Shown: positions 1 through 8,536, numbered from the stretch's first letter. The stretch is DNA of 64,000 bases from Methylophilus rhizosphaerae (GCF_900100975.1 NZ_FNFX01000003.1:186001-250000), one strand, 5' to 3'. The notes: a model not told the origin generated them from the sequence alone. A program made the numbers and translations.

Positions 1-65
1 ATTTGTGTAAGTAATTTATATGCTACATACAGATAGCAAAGTTTTAATTCAATTTTAATAATAAA

Positions 66-965
66 TTACAGATACTTTTTCGAATTGGTGAGGCACTTAC
101 GCTTTGTTAATGGTGCTGTCACGTAATCTTCATCCAAGAATCGCAATAAGTCTTTGATGTGCTTTCTATCAGTTGGAATGACAAGCTTGCCATTACTGAT
201 TGAGATTTTAATATGGTATTGCTCGGGTAGGTCCTGATTAAGAGAATTGGCCACGGTTTGAATGTCTTCAATAGATAAGTTTTGAAGCACATTATTTTTT
301 TGAAGCAGCGCTACTTTTTTGCGAATAATTGAATCGGCATTTGTTTTGAAAAGTACTTCATTCTCAAATTCAAATAATGTACTTGATGCAAACGTATCAA
401 GGTCTAAATCCGTTGCTTCTTTATAGTAGTTAGTCAAATCCAAAAAGCGTTTTGTATTGTGATATGAAGCGAAATATAGAGTTCCGTTATTGTAATGAGC
501 AGTCAGTTTGTCCTGTAAAACCAACCCTGGGTCTTCAAGCTTCTTAAATGTATTCCCTGAGCCTATGATAGTTAATCCCTTACTAAGCAACTTGCCTGCA
601 TCAAATACCTGAAAACTGACTTGATTGTCGTGCTTAGCCCATACCCCGGTAAACAGAGATTTTATTTGGTGAGTTTCCTCGGTAAGGTTTAATACGGGAC
701 ATGCTAATGGATTGCTCAAAGCAGCTGGAATATTTTCGGGTAAAGGGTAGTCAGTAATGGTAAATAATTCACCTAGATCTACGTTGTAACTACCTGTGAA
801 TTCAATATTTTGCTTATTTTCAATCAATGTAGCCAGTTGATGGCTAAACATATCTTTAATAGAAATGCTTAAATCATTTGTGAGCGGAATACGCCTTATA
901 GGTGCTTCTGCGTCATCAAGTAGTGCAAACAAATTAGTTGTATCGTTATTAGCCATGTGTGACAT
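66..965 (-). CDS. kwaB: KwaB-like protein (DUF4868), Kiwa antiphage system
   Basis: This is the second component of a Kiwa-like defence pair. In the published Kiwa system KwaB is a cytoplasmic DUF4868 protein acting with membrane-embedded KwaA against phage. The 299-residue product has no signal peptide or membrane segment. Its centre (about residues 125-200) reads like DUF4868: an aliphatic run with SKGLTIIG, then LYFASYHNTKRFLDL and a downstream YYKEAT. The tail (PLTKRKCLTNSKKYL) matches the basic Asn-Ser-Lys ending I associate with this family. Length is close to known KwaB (about 315). The start overlaps the end of kwaA by 17 bp, indicating translational coupling; an internal ATG at 956 is an alternative start. 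The assignment rests on remembered family features plus the KwaA-like neighbour, not on a search. Confidence 0.72.
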   Translation of the reverse strand: MSHMANNDTTNLFALLDDAEAPIRRIPLTNDLSISIKDMFSHQLATLIENKQNIEFTGSYNVDLGELFTITDYPLPENIPAALSNPLACPVLNLTEETHQIKSLFTGVWAKHDNQVSFQVFDAGKLLSKGLTIIGSGNTFKKLEDPGLVLQDKLTAHYNNGTLYFASYHNTKRFLDLTNYYKEATDLDLDTFASSTLFEFENEVLFKTNADSIIRKKVALLQKNNVLQNLSIEDIQTVANSLNQDLPEQYHIKISISNGKLVIPTDRKHIKDLLRFLDEDYVTAPLTKRKCLTNSKKYL

Positions 966-1473
966 CCATTATCATGTACTCAGTTAGTTGAACTACTCTA
1001 GTAATGCTTTTGCTGTCGGAAATGTTTTGTTTGGTAATTAATACGTATGTAATACCGCCTTCAATAGCTACTTCATAAAAATGATATCCAAAAAAACCTA
1101 ACAAAGGATTGAAATGATAAGCATGTGAATTTTGCACAATGAAAAAGAAGATAACCGCAACGAATGTTAAAACAGGCATGCTAATAACTTTGTTAGTTTG
1201 ATTGATTAGTGGCAAAAGATAGACGAGCAAAAATCCCACTACTTCTTTATCAACAGTCTTGACGGTTTTAATTTTCACAGGCAGCTTTTCAAGTTTCTTG
1301 CCAGATAACCAGATAATTCCATAACAAAGTAATGCCATCAATACTGCAGCAGAAAGGTAATTTAACCCTGCACGATAATCCCATTGTTGGCTGAAACTCA
1401 CAAACCAAAGAGTGAGAAAAATTGGAGCCATGGATGTTGCAACTAGAGATAATTTGGCAACTTTATTCAGCAT
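949..1473 (-). CDS. kwaA: KwaA-like membrane protein, Kiwa antiphage system
   Basis: This 174-residue protein is the putative membrane sensor of the Kiwa pair. Four hydrophobic segments are visible, at about residues 8-28, 38-57, 78-92 and 99-116. They are followed by a conserved-looking NPLLGFFGYHFYEV motif (about 122-135) and a short soluble tail. Size, four-helix layout and this motif fit KwaA, and the overlapping downstream gene is KwaB-like, which is the diagnostic arrangement. It lies 88 bp downstream of tcmP on the same strand, so it could belong to one four-gene transcript or have its own promoter in that AT-rich gap. Known KwaA is slightly longer (about 200 residues). An unrelated small membrane protein remains possible, but the pairing argues against it. 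Confidence 0.7.
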   Translation of the reverse strand: MLNKVAKLSLVATSMAPIFLTLWFVSFSQQWDYRAGLNYLSAAVLMALLCYGIIWLSGKKLEKLPVKIKTVKTVDKEVVGFLLVYLLPLINQTNKVISMPVLTFVAVIFFFIVQNSHAYHFNPLLGFFGYHFYEVAIEGGITYVLITKQNISDSKSITRVVQLTEYMIMDVTHG

Positions 1474-1561
1474 AAATGTATTTCTTTATAAAGTAGTAAA
1501 GTCTATTTCTATTAATCGTTAACGAAGCATAATGACGTATTTTATTAATTTGGGATTAACT

Positions 1562-2821
1562 TCATATTAAGAAATGCAACTGAGGATTTGGCAAAATAAT
1601 GTCGCTAGGTTTAGGTAAAGTTTTACTCCCCCTAAGCTTACCATCTGGTGACATAACCAGTATTTCTCTACGAACATCGTAACTTTGGAAAGCTTCTAAT
1701 ATATCAGCCGATCTAGCAGGAGTGTAGTTGGCTTGTTCAATTTGAAGGTTTTGAAAGGTTATTCCGTCGCGGTGATGGTCGTGAATCAATTTGGGGATTT
1801 GGCAATATAAATTATTTAATGTTGAGGTCCTTGCATCAGCATTAAAACCAAAGAAATCTGAGTCTGCTTTTAAGTTAAACCCTCTCAGATTGTACATATC
1901 CAACCCTGAACTACCATAATGGACGAAATGATTTCCATGTAACCAATGAATATCAACCATCACATTTCTTGCAGTAATATTTCTAGAAAGATGCACTAAC
2001 CAATAGTCGCCGTGGCCGCCAGTCGACCTGATATAGAATGTTGTGTGATGTCCATGTCCGTCTGGAAAGCAACCGTTAATTAGATTTTTATGTAATATTG
2101 CCTGCGCAGCAAGTCTCCAATCGTGAGGTCTGGTATCTTTGTTATGAAGACCGCTGTCTAATAGCGGTTCTATGTTAAAGCCAGTATTCCGATGAAAGTC
2201 TCTTAAGTTTTTCTCGTTTAAATAATTTAATAACGCATCTACATTGAAGGTTAATAAAATTTCTGCACCAGGCAGTTCAGAAAAAATGTGATTGATTTGG
2301 CTAAATGGAACGTCCGAATAGCCATATTGATCAAGTAAAAAGAATGATCTTGCAGTTGCTGATCGTTTTTTGATGTCGTCTACAATCTCAAAAACTTTTA
2401 ATTTGAAGTCGTCATTAAAAAGATAGATGTCACTATCGTTATTTACTCTCTCAGCATATCCTTTTTCAATCAATGTGCTATTCAATAATTGATAGCCAGC
2501 TTTGTCCTCTTCTACAAAGTAAAATTTCGTATCTAATAAAAACGGTTTTAGCCTTATGCTTTGAGCTTTAATAGCTGCCTCATTGCAGGCTTCTAGGATA
2601 TTAATTGGAGAACCGTACACTGTCTCCGAGCCCCAATCCGCTCTATACTTGCCGCCCCCCGCAAAGCCATCTACTACTGCTAATTTGAAATTATCAATGC
2701 GTACATTTCTTGTAAGTGTTTCAATGTATGCCTTGAGGTAGTCGCGAAGAATTTTGTGCTTAATGACACTGTGATAGCCGATCAGAGGTTGATTCTTGTA
2801 ATCATATTGATTTTTTGGCAT
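1562..2821 (-). CDS. tcmP: Three-Cys-motif partner protein TcmP
   Basis: The 419-residue protein resembles the TcmP family, named because its members sit next to a three-cysteine-motif protein, as here. The N-terminal third contains LAVVDGFAGGGKY (about residues 46-58), a glycine-rich acidic loop resembling motif I of Rossmann-type methyltransferases, followed by SPINILEA and LKPFLLDTKFYFVEED. The middle has FFLLDQYGYSDVPF, a strand-plus-Asp segment typical of these folds. No signal peptide or membrane segment is seen. The start lies 21 bp downstream of the DUF5131 stop on the same strand, implying co-transcription. The reaction is not known to me; a nucleic-acid or nucleotide modification is only an inference from the fold-like motif. 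Such pairs occur in phages and mobile islands, consistent with the tRNA-fragment boundary to the right. Confidence 0.8.
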   Translation of the reverse strand: MPKNQYDYKNQPLIGYHSVIKHKILRDYLKAYIETLTRNVRIDNFKLAVVDGFAGGGKYRADWGSETVYGSPINILEACNEAAIKAQSIRLKPFLLDTKFYFVEEDKAGYQLLNSTLIEKGYAERVNNDSDIYLFNDDFKLKVFEIVDDIKKRSATARSFFLLDQYGYSDVPFSQINHIFSELPGAEILLTFNVDALLNYLNEKNLRDFHRNTGFNIEPLLDSGLHNKDTRPHDWRLAAQAILHKNLINGCFPDGHGHHTTFYIRSTGGHGDYWLVHLSRNITARNVMVDIHWLHGNHFVHYGSSGLDMYNLRGFNLKADSDFFGFNADARTSTLNNLYCQIPKLIHDHHRDGITFQNLQIEQANYTPARSADILEAFQSYDVRREILVMSPDGKLRGSKTLPKPSDIILPNPQLHFLI

Positions 2822-2842
2822 TTAGTTTGTTTAGAACAATTG

Positions 2843-3571
2843 TTAAAGTTGAACAGGCATTTCATCCCAAGTACGACCTCTTAATTCCCTACCGTTAGCA
2901 CTTTTGGCTCGCCGCTTTCCATCAGCACCCCAACCACCCCATTGTTTAAAGAAAAAAGCAACTCCAGCCTCGTCGCATTGATCTCTAATTGATTCAACCC
3001 ATTCAATTTGCATCGGACGCGCATTAGGGCCGGATTCCCCACCAACGATTACCCAATGAATTCCCTCTAAGTTAAGCTCTCCAACGTCCTCAAGTAAGGG
3101 TTCCACAGACAGAAAGCGAATTTGTGCGGGCACCTTACGTAAATGGTCTATTCTCTCAACCCCGTACTTTTTATCTTCCACCGACACCCCAATCCATGCG
3201 TTCTCTGGTGGAGTGCGATCTGAAAAGTACTCAGCTAATCTTTCAGCGCGTTTGGTTAAAATTTGAAACTGATGTTGCGTAGCTTTATTAATTGTCTCGA
3301 AAACTTTGTCTATAAATTCAAATGGTACATTTTCATGGAATAAATCTGACATCGAATTTACGAAATACACTGTTGGCTTCTTACGGTTCAAGGGATCATT
3401 CAATCTATTAGGCAGTAGTGTCAAAGTGAAACCGTTTTCGTACCCAGGTGTTCCCATTGCTTTGAGCCTACCGGCCATGGTCTCTGCATAGCAGTGTTTA
3501 CAGCCAGGCGAAATTTTGGTGCATCCAACTACTGGGTTCCAAGTTAACTCTGTCCATTCTATTTTGCTCAT
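2843..3571 (-). CDS. Phage Gp37/Gp68-like three-Cys protein (DUF5131)
   Basis: The 242-residue protein belongs to the DUF5131 (phage Gp37/Gp68) family. Near the N-terminus it carries C17-x6-C24-x2-C27 in the context TWNPVVGCTKISPGCKHCYAE, which resembles the iron-sulfur cysteine cluster of radical-SAM enzymes although the spacing is not the classical CxxxCxxC. Further family landmarks are YFVNSMSDLFH (about 69-79), ILTKRAERL, WIGVSVED, FLSVEPLLEDVG, WVIVGGESGPNARP and FFFKQWGGW, in that order. It is the first gene of the minus-strand island and is directly followed by its usual partner tcmP. Its 5' side faces the attachment-site remnant at 3.8-4.0 kb. The biochemical role is unknown to me; iron-sulfur chemistry is inferred from the cysteines. 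Confidence 0.85.
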   Translation of the reverse strand: MSKIEWTELTWNPVVGCTKISPGCKHCYAETMAGRLKAMGTPGYENGFTLTLLPNRLNDPLNRKKPTVYFVNSMSDLFHENVPFEFIDKVFETINKATQHQFQILTKRAERLAEYFSDRTPPENAWIGVSVEDKKYGVERIDHLRKVPAQIRFLSVEPLLEDVGELNLEGIHWVIVGGESGPNARPMQIEWVESIRDQCDEAGVAFFFKQWGGWGADGKRRAKSANGRELRGRTWDEMPVQL

Positions 3572-3941
3572 ACCAATATCGCTTTTTACTTCTGAATACG
3601 TTTCTGAACCATATTACTAGTTATGATTAATAACAAGTTGAACATGAGAATATTGCTGCAATTTTTAATATAACTCATTGAAAATGGTGAGTTTAATACA
3701 AACTTAGCACTTTATTTTCGATTATGTTCACTTAATGAACTTGAATGATCGGATCGGTACAGTTTCGGTAATTCCAAACTTATAACTCATTGAAATGCAT
3801 CGAAGTTTGAGCAGAAATTCGGAAACAATCAATTAGCAAGGTTCGGTATTAAGATCGGTATTGTTCAGGCAAGGTTTTGAGATGTGGGAAAAGAATTAAA
3901 AATCTTTGACTTACAGAGCAACGACCACGAAAGAAATCTGT

Positions 3942-3987
3942 ACTCATAATCCGTTGGTGCTGTGTTCGACTCACAGAGGGGCCACCA
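3942..3987 (+). other. Attachment-site remnant: 3' fragment of tRNA-Met(CAT)
   Basis: From ACTCATAATCCG to the terminal CCA the sequence reads as the 3' part of a Met-type tRNA gene. It has anticodon loop CTCATAA, the 3' half of the anticodon stem, a perfect T-arm (CTGTG TTCGACT CACAG, 3959-3975), the acceptor strand AGGGGCC and ACCA. The 5' half, which should start with GGCCCC and carry the D-arm, is absent; AT-rich element DNA abuts at the anticodon loop. This is what a tyrosine recombinase leaves at the far end of an element integrated at a tRNA anticodon loop. The intact tRNA gene should lie to the left, beyond the window. It is not a functional tRNA. Confidence 0.8.
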
Positions 3988-3995
3988 TTTACAGA

Positions 3996-4025
3996 GACTC
4001 AAGGTTAACGCCTTGGGTCTTTTTT
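3996..4025 (+). terminator. Terminator of the original tRNA-Met transcript
   Basis: GACTCAAGG (3996-4004) pairs with CCTTGGGTC (4011-4019) with one wobble, across a six-base loop, and runs into a T tract. It follows the tRNA CCA end by 8 bp, as expected for the native tRNA terminator carried on the chromosomal side of the attachment site. Confidence 0.8.
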
Positions 4026-4057
4026 GTTTTTTGGTGAGTAAACTACAGGAAAGATAA

Positions 4058-4159
4058 ACAGAAATTGTCCAGGAACCTACAGTTCAGCCGTATGGTATTC
4101 GAGATTGTGCAGTTCGCGATCCGGCAGGTAATTTAATTCGTGTTCAGCAATTGCCTTGA
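4058..4159 (+). pseudogene. C-terminal remnant of a VOC/glyoxalase-family gene
   Basis: This short open stretch encodes PTVQPYGIRDCAVRDPAGNL followed by IRVQQLP and a stop. It matches the C-terminal signature of VOC-superfamily proteins (glyoxalase/bleomycin-resistance type): a Tyr-Gly before a strand, then RDPxGNLIR. No start codon or upstream domain is present; an in-frame stop lies just before it at 4055-4057. It is therefore a decayed tail, probably cut when an element inserted at the tRNA gene next door. From 4160 to about 4440 I see no further gene. Confidence 0.6.
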
Positions 4160-4449
4160 TCATTTAAATCTCAGGGCATGCGACTATGAGTTGCAGTTCA
4201 ACAATCATGGGCTAGCTGATTCCGACTGAGGTCGTTGGCAGTTATGTTGGCTTGGCGTGGCATTATGGGCAAGATATCTTTTTGGATATTCAATGAGTAT
4301 TTTTGTGTAATTTTTGATTTAGAGGGTACGCTGGTCGACGTGAAGGTCTATGCAATCAAGCCTGTTTGGATTGACTACCGCAGCTGACCAAATGTATCCA
4401 AGTTGTTTAAATATGATAAAAATATCCAAAATGGTTAATATGGTTTTAG

Positions 4450-4468
4450 AATGAGAACCATTCTCATA
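4450..4468 (+). promoter_or_regulatory. Fur box upstream of fecI-like gene 1
   Basis: ATGAGAACCATTCTCAT is an imperfect palindrome with ATGAGAA and TTCTCAT arms, resembling the Fur consensus. It lies about 20 bp before the start of the ECF sigma gene at 4487. Iron-dependent repression of the sigma factor is the expected FecI-type control. Confidence 0.7.
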
Positions 4469-4486
4469 ATGGTATTTGCAACTTAA

Positions 4487-5002
4487 ATGCAATTTAAATC
4501 AGTGGATAATCTAGCTGTAACTGCACTCTACTCAAATCATCAGGGTTGGTTAAAAGAGTGGTTACGTAAGAAGCTTGGCAATACATCAGATGCAGCAGAT
4601 CTTGCGCAGGATACTTTTGTACGCATCATTAAATTGCAAAATGCTGCTGAAATACAGGAGCCTCGTACTTATTTAGCAACAGTTGCTAAATCAATTCTGA
4701 TAGATTTTATTCGACGTAAAACCCTTGAACGAGCTTATCTTGAAGCCATCGCGGAAATGCCTCAGGTTTATGTGCCATCTCCTGAAGAACAATTGGTTGT
4801 CATGGAAGCATTGTTTGAAATGGATGCAATGCTGAATGGTTTGGGGCCGAAGGTTAAGCAAACATTCATGCTTTCGCAATTTGATGAGTTAAGTTACACA
4901 CAAATTGCTGAGAAACTAGATATCTCCCTCCGCACTGTCAATAATTACATGGCTAAAGCAATGGAGCATTTTTGTATGTACAGGCTGATGAATAGGGATT
5001 AG
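4487..5002 (+). CDS. fecI: FecI-type ECF sigma factor
   Basis: This 171-residue ECF sigma factor would direct transcription of the receptor gene downstream when its FecR partner signals substrate binding. Region 2 spans about residues 10-78 (SDAADLAQDTFVRIIKL and AKSILIDFIRRKTLERAYL, the -10 contact helix). Region 4 spans about 112-165, with the helix-turn-helix YTQIAEKLDISLRTVNNYM. It is the first gene of a plus-strand set fecI-fecR-receptor-PepSY and overlaps a Fur-box promoter region. The fecR start follows its stop by 2 bp, so the two are co-transcribed. A second, only distantly similar fecI-type gene is at 14371-14889 on the other strand. The specific iron chelate cannot be read from the sequence. 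Confidence 0.9.
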   Translation: MQFKSVDNLAVTALYSNHQGWLKEWLRKKLGNTSDAADLAQDTFVRIIKLQNAAEIQEPRTYLATVAKSILIDFIRRKTLERAYLEAIAEMPQVYVPSPEEQLVVMEALFEMDAMLNGLGPKVKQTFMLSQFDELSYTQIAEKLDISLRTVNNYMAKAMEHFCMYRLMNRD

Positions 5003-5004
5003 TC

Positions 5005-5985
5005 ATGCTTAAAGCACTCCACTCACCTAGTCCAGACGAAGTGAATGCCATTCGTCAGGCGGCAACTTGGTATTCAATTCTCTCCTCAGAAAGTGCCAAG
5101 CCAAGTGACCGTGAAGCATGGGAAAGTTGGCGCACAGAAAATGTACTTCATGAACAGGCATGGCTAGAAGTTGAAGCAGTGAAAGCGCAATTTTCGAAGG
5201 TTAACAATGAAATATCGTCCTCAGTCTTGAATAACGCACCTTCAAAATCACGCAGAACGATATTACGTGGATTAGTCGTTTTAATGTCGGTGGGTTCCGC
5301 AGGGCTTCTTTCATACAAGATAGCTCCCTGGGAAGAGTGGACGGCAGATTACCATACTGCGACTGGTGAAAGGATGGACATCAAGTTAGCGGATGGGTCC
5401 ATCTTATCCATCAATACCAGAACATCAGTCGATGTGATTTTTGATGAAAGTCATCGGAGAGTTAAGTTACATTCAGGAGAAATCTTTATCACGACTTCAC
5501 CCGATCCTAACAAAATTTCCAGACCTTTTATTGTTGAAACTAATCACGGCGAAATTTTGGCTTTAGGCACGCGTTTCAATGTAGTTGTTTCTAGTCATAA
5601 ATCATCCGTTTCTGTTTTTGAGAAGGCCGTTAGGGTTAAACCAAGGAGCTCATCCTCTCTTGGGGTAGTTTTAAATGCAGGTCAAACAATCGACTTTACT
5701 TCCAATTCTTTCAGCCAAGCTCAGCGCTACAATCCCTTGTCAATTTCCTGGAAATCGGGAAGCCTCACTGTGATTGATATGCCTTTAGGCGAACTCGTTG
5801 AAGAGCTTTCACGATATAGGCCGGGCATTTTGAGATGTGAGGAAAAGATAGCGCTTCTTAAAGTATCAGGTACTTTCCCGATTGATGATACTGACCGTGC
5901 ATTGCTGGCAATTAAGAATGCATTGCCCGTGAATATAGTGAGTCGCACCCGGTATTGGATAACTATCGTATCAATTACTGCGTAG
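5005..5985 (+). CDS. fecR: FecR-type anti-sigma/signal transducer
   Basis: This 326-residue inner-membrane regulator partners the FecI sigma encoded just upstream. The cytoplasmic N-terminus has the FecR N-terminal signature (DUF4880): AATWYSILSS at about residues 19-28, then REAWESWRTENVLHEQAWLE. One membrane segment lies at about 87-105 (TILRGLVVLMSVGSAGLLSY). The periplasmic part has the FecR core (GERMDIKLADGSILSINTRT, VKLHSGEIFI, ILALGTRFNV) and ends with a secretin/STN-like segment at about 250-320, which would meet the receptor's N-terminal domain. The gene order sigma, FecR, receptor with N-terminal signalling domain is the classical cell-surface signalling layout. Length fits the family. 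Confidence 0.88.
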   Translation: MLKALHSPSPDEVNAIRQAATWYSILSSESAKPSDREAWESWRTENVLHEQAWLEVEAVKAQFSKVNNEISSSVLNNAPSKSRRTILRGLVVLMSVGSAGLLSYKIAPWEEWTADYHTATGERMDIKLADGSILSINTRTSVDVIFDESHRRVKLHSGEIFITTSPDPNKISRPFIVETNHGEILALGTRFNVVVSSHKSSVSVFEKAVRVKPRSSSSLGVVLNAGQTIDFTSNSFSQAQRYNPLSISWKSGSLTVIDMPLGELVEELSRYRPGILRCEEKIALLKVSGTFPIDDTDRALLAIKNALPVNIVSRTRYWITIVSITA

Positions 5986-6070
5986 AAAAATCCCCACCTT
6001 TGCACTTTGCCATTTGCTTGTTCGTCCCCCATTGAACAACTTCTTTTCAGGTTATTCAGCAGAGGGAAAT

Positions 6071-8506
6071 ATGCATCATCTTCGTTCAAGCAAGCTATTA
6101 CCGGTCAATCGTCATACATTTCAGCTGCCTCCTCTTCGAATTGCAATTTCAATTGCGTTCACCGGATTATCAGTTGCTCATGCCTCAACGGCTTTGGCTG
6201 CAGATCAAAACATACAGCAACAGGTGTATCAGTACAATATTGATGCAGGCCCATTAGCTGAGGTCATCAATTTATTTGCCAGTGCTTCAGGCCTGGCGCT
6301 AACTTTCGAGGCAGATACCCTCAAAGATATCCAATCTCAGGGGCTGCATGGTCAATTCACTATTCAACAAGGATTTTCAAAACTTCTGAGTGAAAATGGA
6401 CTGCAGGCTGTAAAGAGTGATGATGGCACTTACATTATCAAGAAGCGCAGCAAATCATCTAGTACAGAAAAGCCAGCTACGTTACCGGAGGTCGCTGTTA
6501 AATCAAAGGCTGATTCTGGGAGTGGCCTGCAGCCAGCCTATGCCGGCGGTCAGGTAGCTAAAGGCGGGAAAGCAGGGTTCTTGGGTAATAAAAGTATCAT
6601 GGACACGCCATTTAATAGCACCAGTTACACATCGCAAACAATTCAAGACCAGCAAGCGCGAAGTGTTTTAGATGTTGTCCAAAATGATGCATCAGTGCGA
6701 GTCGTATCACCGCAAAGTAATGGCAGTGAGGTGTTCTATATCAGAGGGTTCTCTGTCAGTAATCAAGACATTTCTTTTGATGGCATGTATGGTATTTTGC
6801 CCTACTGGAGAGGGTCAGTCGCTGCGGCCGAGCGTGTTGAAGTTCTTAAGGGGCCTAATGCATTTTTGAATGGTATGGCACCAAGTGGCAGTGTCGGCGG
6901 GGCAATTAACATAGTACCGAAACGTGCTGAAGATACGCCACTCACCCAACTCTCAGCCAGTTATATTTCAGGCTCGAATTTTGGCGGGCAAGTTGATTTT
7001 GGCAGAAGGTTTGGTCCAGACAATAGTGTTGGCATCCGTGTGAATGGCGTTTATCGGGATGGTGATACGAATCGTACTTCTCAGGAGCTGGGCGAGACTG
7101 CAATTGCACTTGATTATCGAGGGGATAGAGGGCGAGCCTGGATTGACGTTGGATACCAGAATCTTCAAACAGATAAAGTTGAGGGATTAATGGGGTTGGC
7201 GACAAACGCATCCGTACCTAGTCCACCATCTGCAAGCAAGTTTTATTACCAGTCCTGGACCACATGGAAGAACGAAACCACTTATGGTGTAGTACATGGT
7301 GAATATGATGTGAAACCCAATTTAACAGTGTATGCGGCAGCAGGGCAACGACATTTCAGAGACAATTATTTATTCCCTTTCGGCTTTGGATTAACTAATC
7401 AAGGAAGCTTCACCGAGGGCTTTGCAAGAGCTTCAAGCTGGTACGATAACACCAGCAGTGAGGTTGGCTTGCGTGGTCAGTTTGAAACTGGATCTGTGCA
7501 ACATCGTGTGAATATTGGCTTGACTAGTTTCAACCAGGATTCCGGTGTTAAAAGTGGTGTTGTACCGACTCATGCGTCAAATATATATAACCCTACGGAT
7601 ATTGCTGAACCAACCATGGCAAGTTTAGGGCATATCCCGAAGACTGGCCAACTGGACCTTGTGAGCATGGCGATTGCAGATACATTGTCGATGTTTGACG
7701 ATAGCGTTCAGTTAATCCTTGGTGCAAGAAAACAGCAAGTCGATGTAGATGCGTGGGATATAACAACAGGTGCTAAAACTGCCAGCTATTCCAGAGATGC
7801 TGTGACACCTGCGGTTGGAGTTGTTCTAAAGCCTGTCAGCAATTTATCCCTGTACAGCAACTATATCGAGGGGCTTAGCCAAGGCCCCGTTCCAACGCCA
7901 ACTGCCTTCAACAATACGCAGGTCTTTGCGCCGATTAAATCCAAACAGTTTGAAGTTGGGGCTAAATATGACTTCGGTAAACTAATGGCAACCATTAGCC
8001 TATTTGAAATCAAACGCCCCAGTGGATTCACTGATCCGGCTACAAATATTTTTGGAGTGGATGGCGAACAACGCAATCGCGGAGCTGAGCTCAATGTGTT
8101 CGGTGAAATTACTGAAAATGTCAGATTGCTTGCTGGAGGCATGTTGCTTGATGCCAAGCAGACCAAAACACAAGGCGGTACATTTGATGGCAATTATGCA
8201 GTCAATTCTCCCAAATTCACTGCAAATATTGGTACGGAATGGGACACATCATTTATTCACGGTTTTACAGTGAATGCACGTGTTGTATATACCGATGCTG
8301 CCTACATCGATGCCGCAAATACGCAAAAGATACCAAGCTGGACCAGGTTTGACTTAGGGGCACGTTATCACTTCAAGGCAGGCGAAAAACCTGTCGTTAT
8401 TCGAGCCAATATTGAAAACGTATTTGACCGTAGTTATTGGATGTCATCCTCTTTATATAGAGGCAATCCGAGAACATTAACACTCTCGGCGACCGTTAAT
8501 TTCTAA
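6071..8506 (+). CDS. TonB-dependent siderophore receptor with STN signalling domain
   Basis: This outer-membrane receptor of about 811 residues imports a ferric chelate using TonB energy. I chose ATG 6071, with AGAGGG just upstream, because it gives a plausible long signal peptide ending near STALAADQ. An STN signalling domain follows (about residues 52-110: NIDAGPLAEVINLFASASGL), then a TonB-box-like LPEVAVKS. The plug has SIMDTPFNSTSYT, GFSVSNQDISFDGMYG, VEVLKGPNAFLNGM and GGAINIVPKRA. A long beta-barrel ends in LSATVNF with the C-terminal Phe. The STN domain couples it to FecR and FecI upstream. FpvA/FecA-class siderophore receptors share this layout. The second receptor in the window (11008-13383) is clearly paralogous. 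Confidence 0.92.
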   Translation: MHHLRSSKLLPVNRHTFQLPPLRIAISIAFTGLSVAHASTALAADQNIQQQVYQYNIDAGPLAEVINLFASASGLALTFEADTLKDIQSQGLHGQFTIQQGFSKLLSENGLQAVKSDDGTYIIKKRSKSSSTEKPATLPEVAVKSKADSGSGLQPAYAGGQVAKGGKAGFLGNKSIMDTPFNSTSYTSQTIQDQQARSVLDVVQNDASVRVVSPQSNGSEVFYIRGFSVSNQDISFDGMYGILPYWRGSVAAAERVEVLKGPNAFLNGMAPSGSVGGAINIVPKRAEDTPLTQLSASYISGSNFGGQVDFGRRFGPDNSVGIRVNGVYRDGDTNRTSQELGETAIALDYRGDRGRAWIDVGYQNLQTDKVEGLMGLATNASVPSPPSASKFYYQSWTTWKNETTYGVVHGEYDVKPNLTVYAAAGQRHFRDNYLFPFGFGLTNQGSFTEGFARASSWYDNTSSEVGLRGQFETGSVQHRVNIGLTSFNQDSGVKSGVVPTHASNIYNPTDIAEPTMASLGHIPKTGQLDLVSMAIADTLSMFDDSVQLILGARKQQVDVDAWDITTGAKTASYSRDAVTPAVGVVLKPVSNLSLYSNYIEGLSQGPVPTPTAFNNTQVFAPIKSKQFEVGAKYDFGKLMATISLFEIKRPSGFTDPATNIFGVDGEQRNRGAELNVFGEITENVRLLAGGMLLDAKQTKTQGGTFDGNYAVNSPKFTANIGTEWDTSFIHGFTVNARVVYTDAAYIDAANTQKIPSWTRFDLGARYHFKAGEKPVVIRANIENVFDRSYWMSSSLYRGNPRTLTLSATVNF

Positions 8507-8512
8507 TTGCCC

Positions 8513-8536
8513 TGGCCTATCCTCAGCGATAGGCCA
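8513..8536. terminator. Hairpin after receptor gene
   Basis: TGGCCTATC (8513-8521) and GATAGGCCA (8528-8536) form a perfect 9-bp stem with a 6-nt loop, 7 nt after the receptor stop. There is no T tract, so it may attenuate or stabilise the transcript rather than fully terminate before the PepSY gene. Confidence 0.5.

Larger units (their letters stand above)
3838..4027 (+). repeat. Integration-site repeat, copy 1 (tRNA-Met 3' end with element flank)
   Basis: This stretch has a diverged second copy at 15131-15334. Shared blocks in order are AAGGTTCGGTAT (3838-3849), CGGTATTGTT (3856-3865), ATCTGTACTC (about 3936-3945), a tRNA T-arm and acceptor end, and an inverted-repeat terminator. Because both copies share sequence on the element side as well as the tRNA side, they look like the same-side ends of two related integrative elements. 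Just upstream (3600-3837) is AT-rich DNA with TATAACTCATTGAAA repeated near 3669 and 3782 and no gene. The second copy is shown by direct comparison; the integrative history is inference. Confidence 0.7.

Noticed and set aside
948-965. KwaA/KwaB overlap as a frameshift
   Set aside because: The two products have distinct complete domains and the overlap is a normal translational-coupling arrangement.
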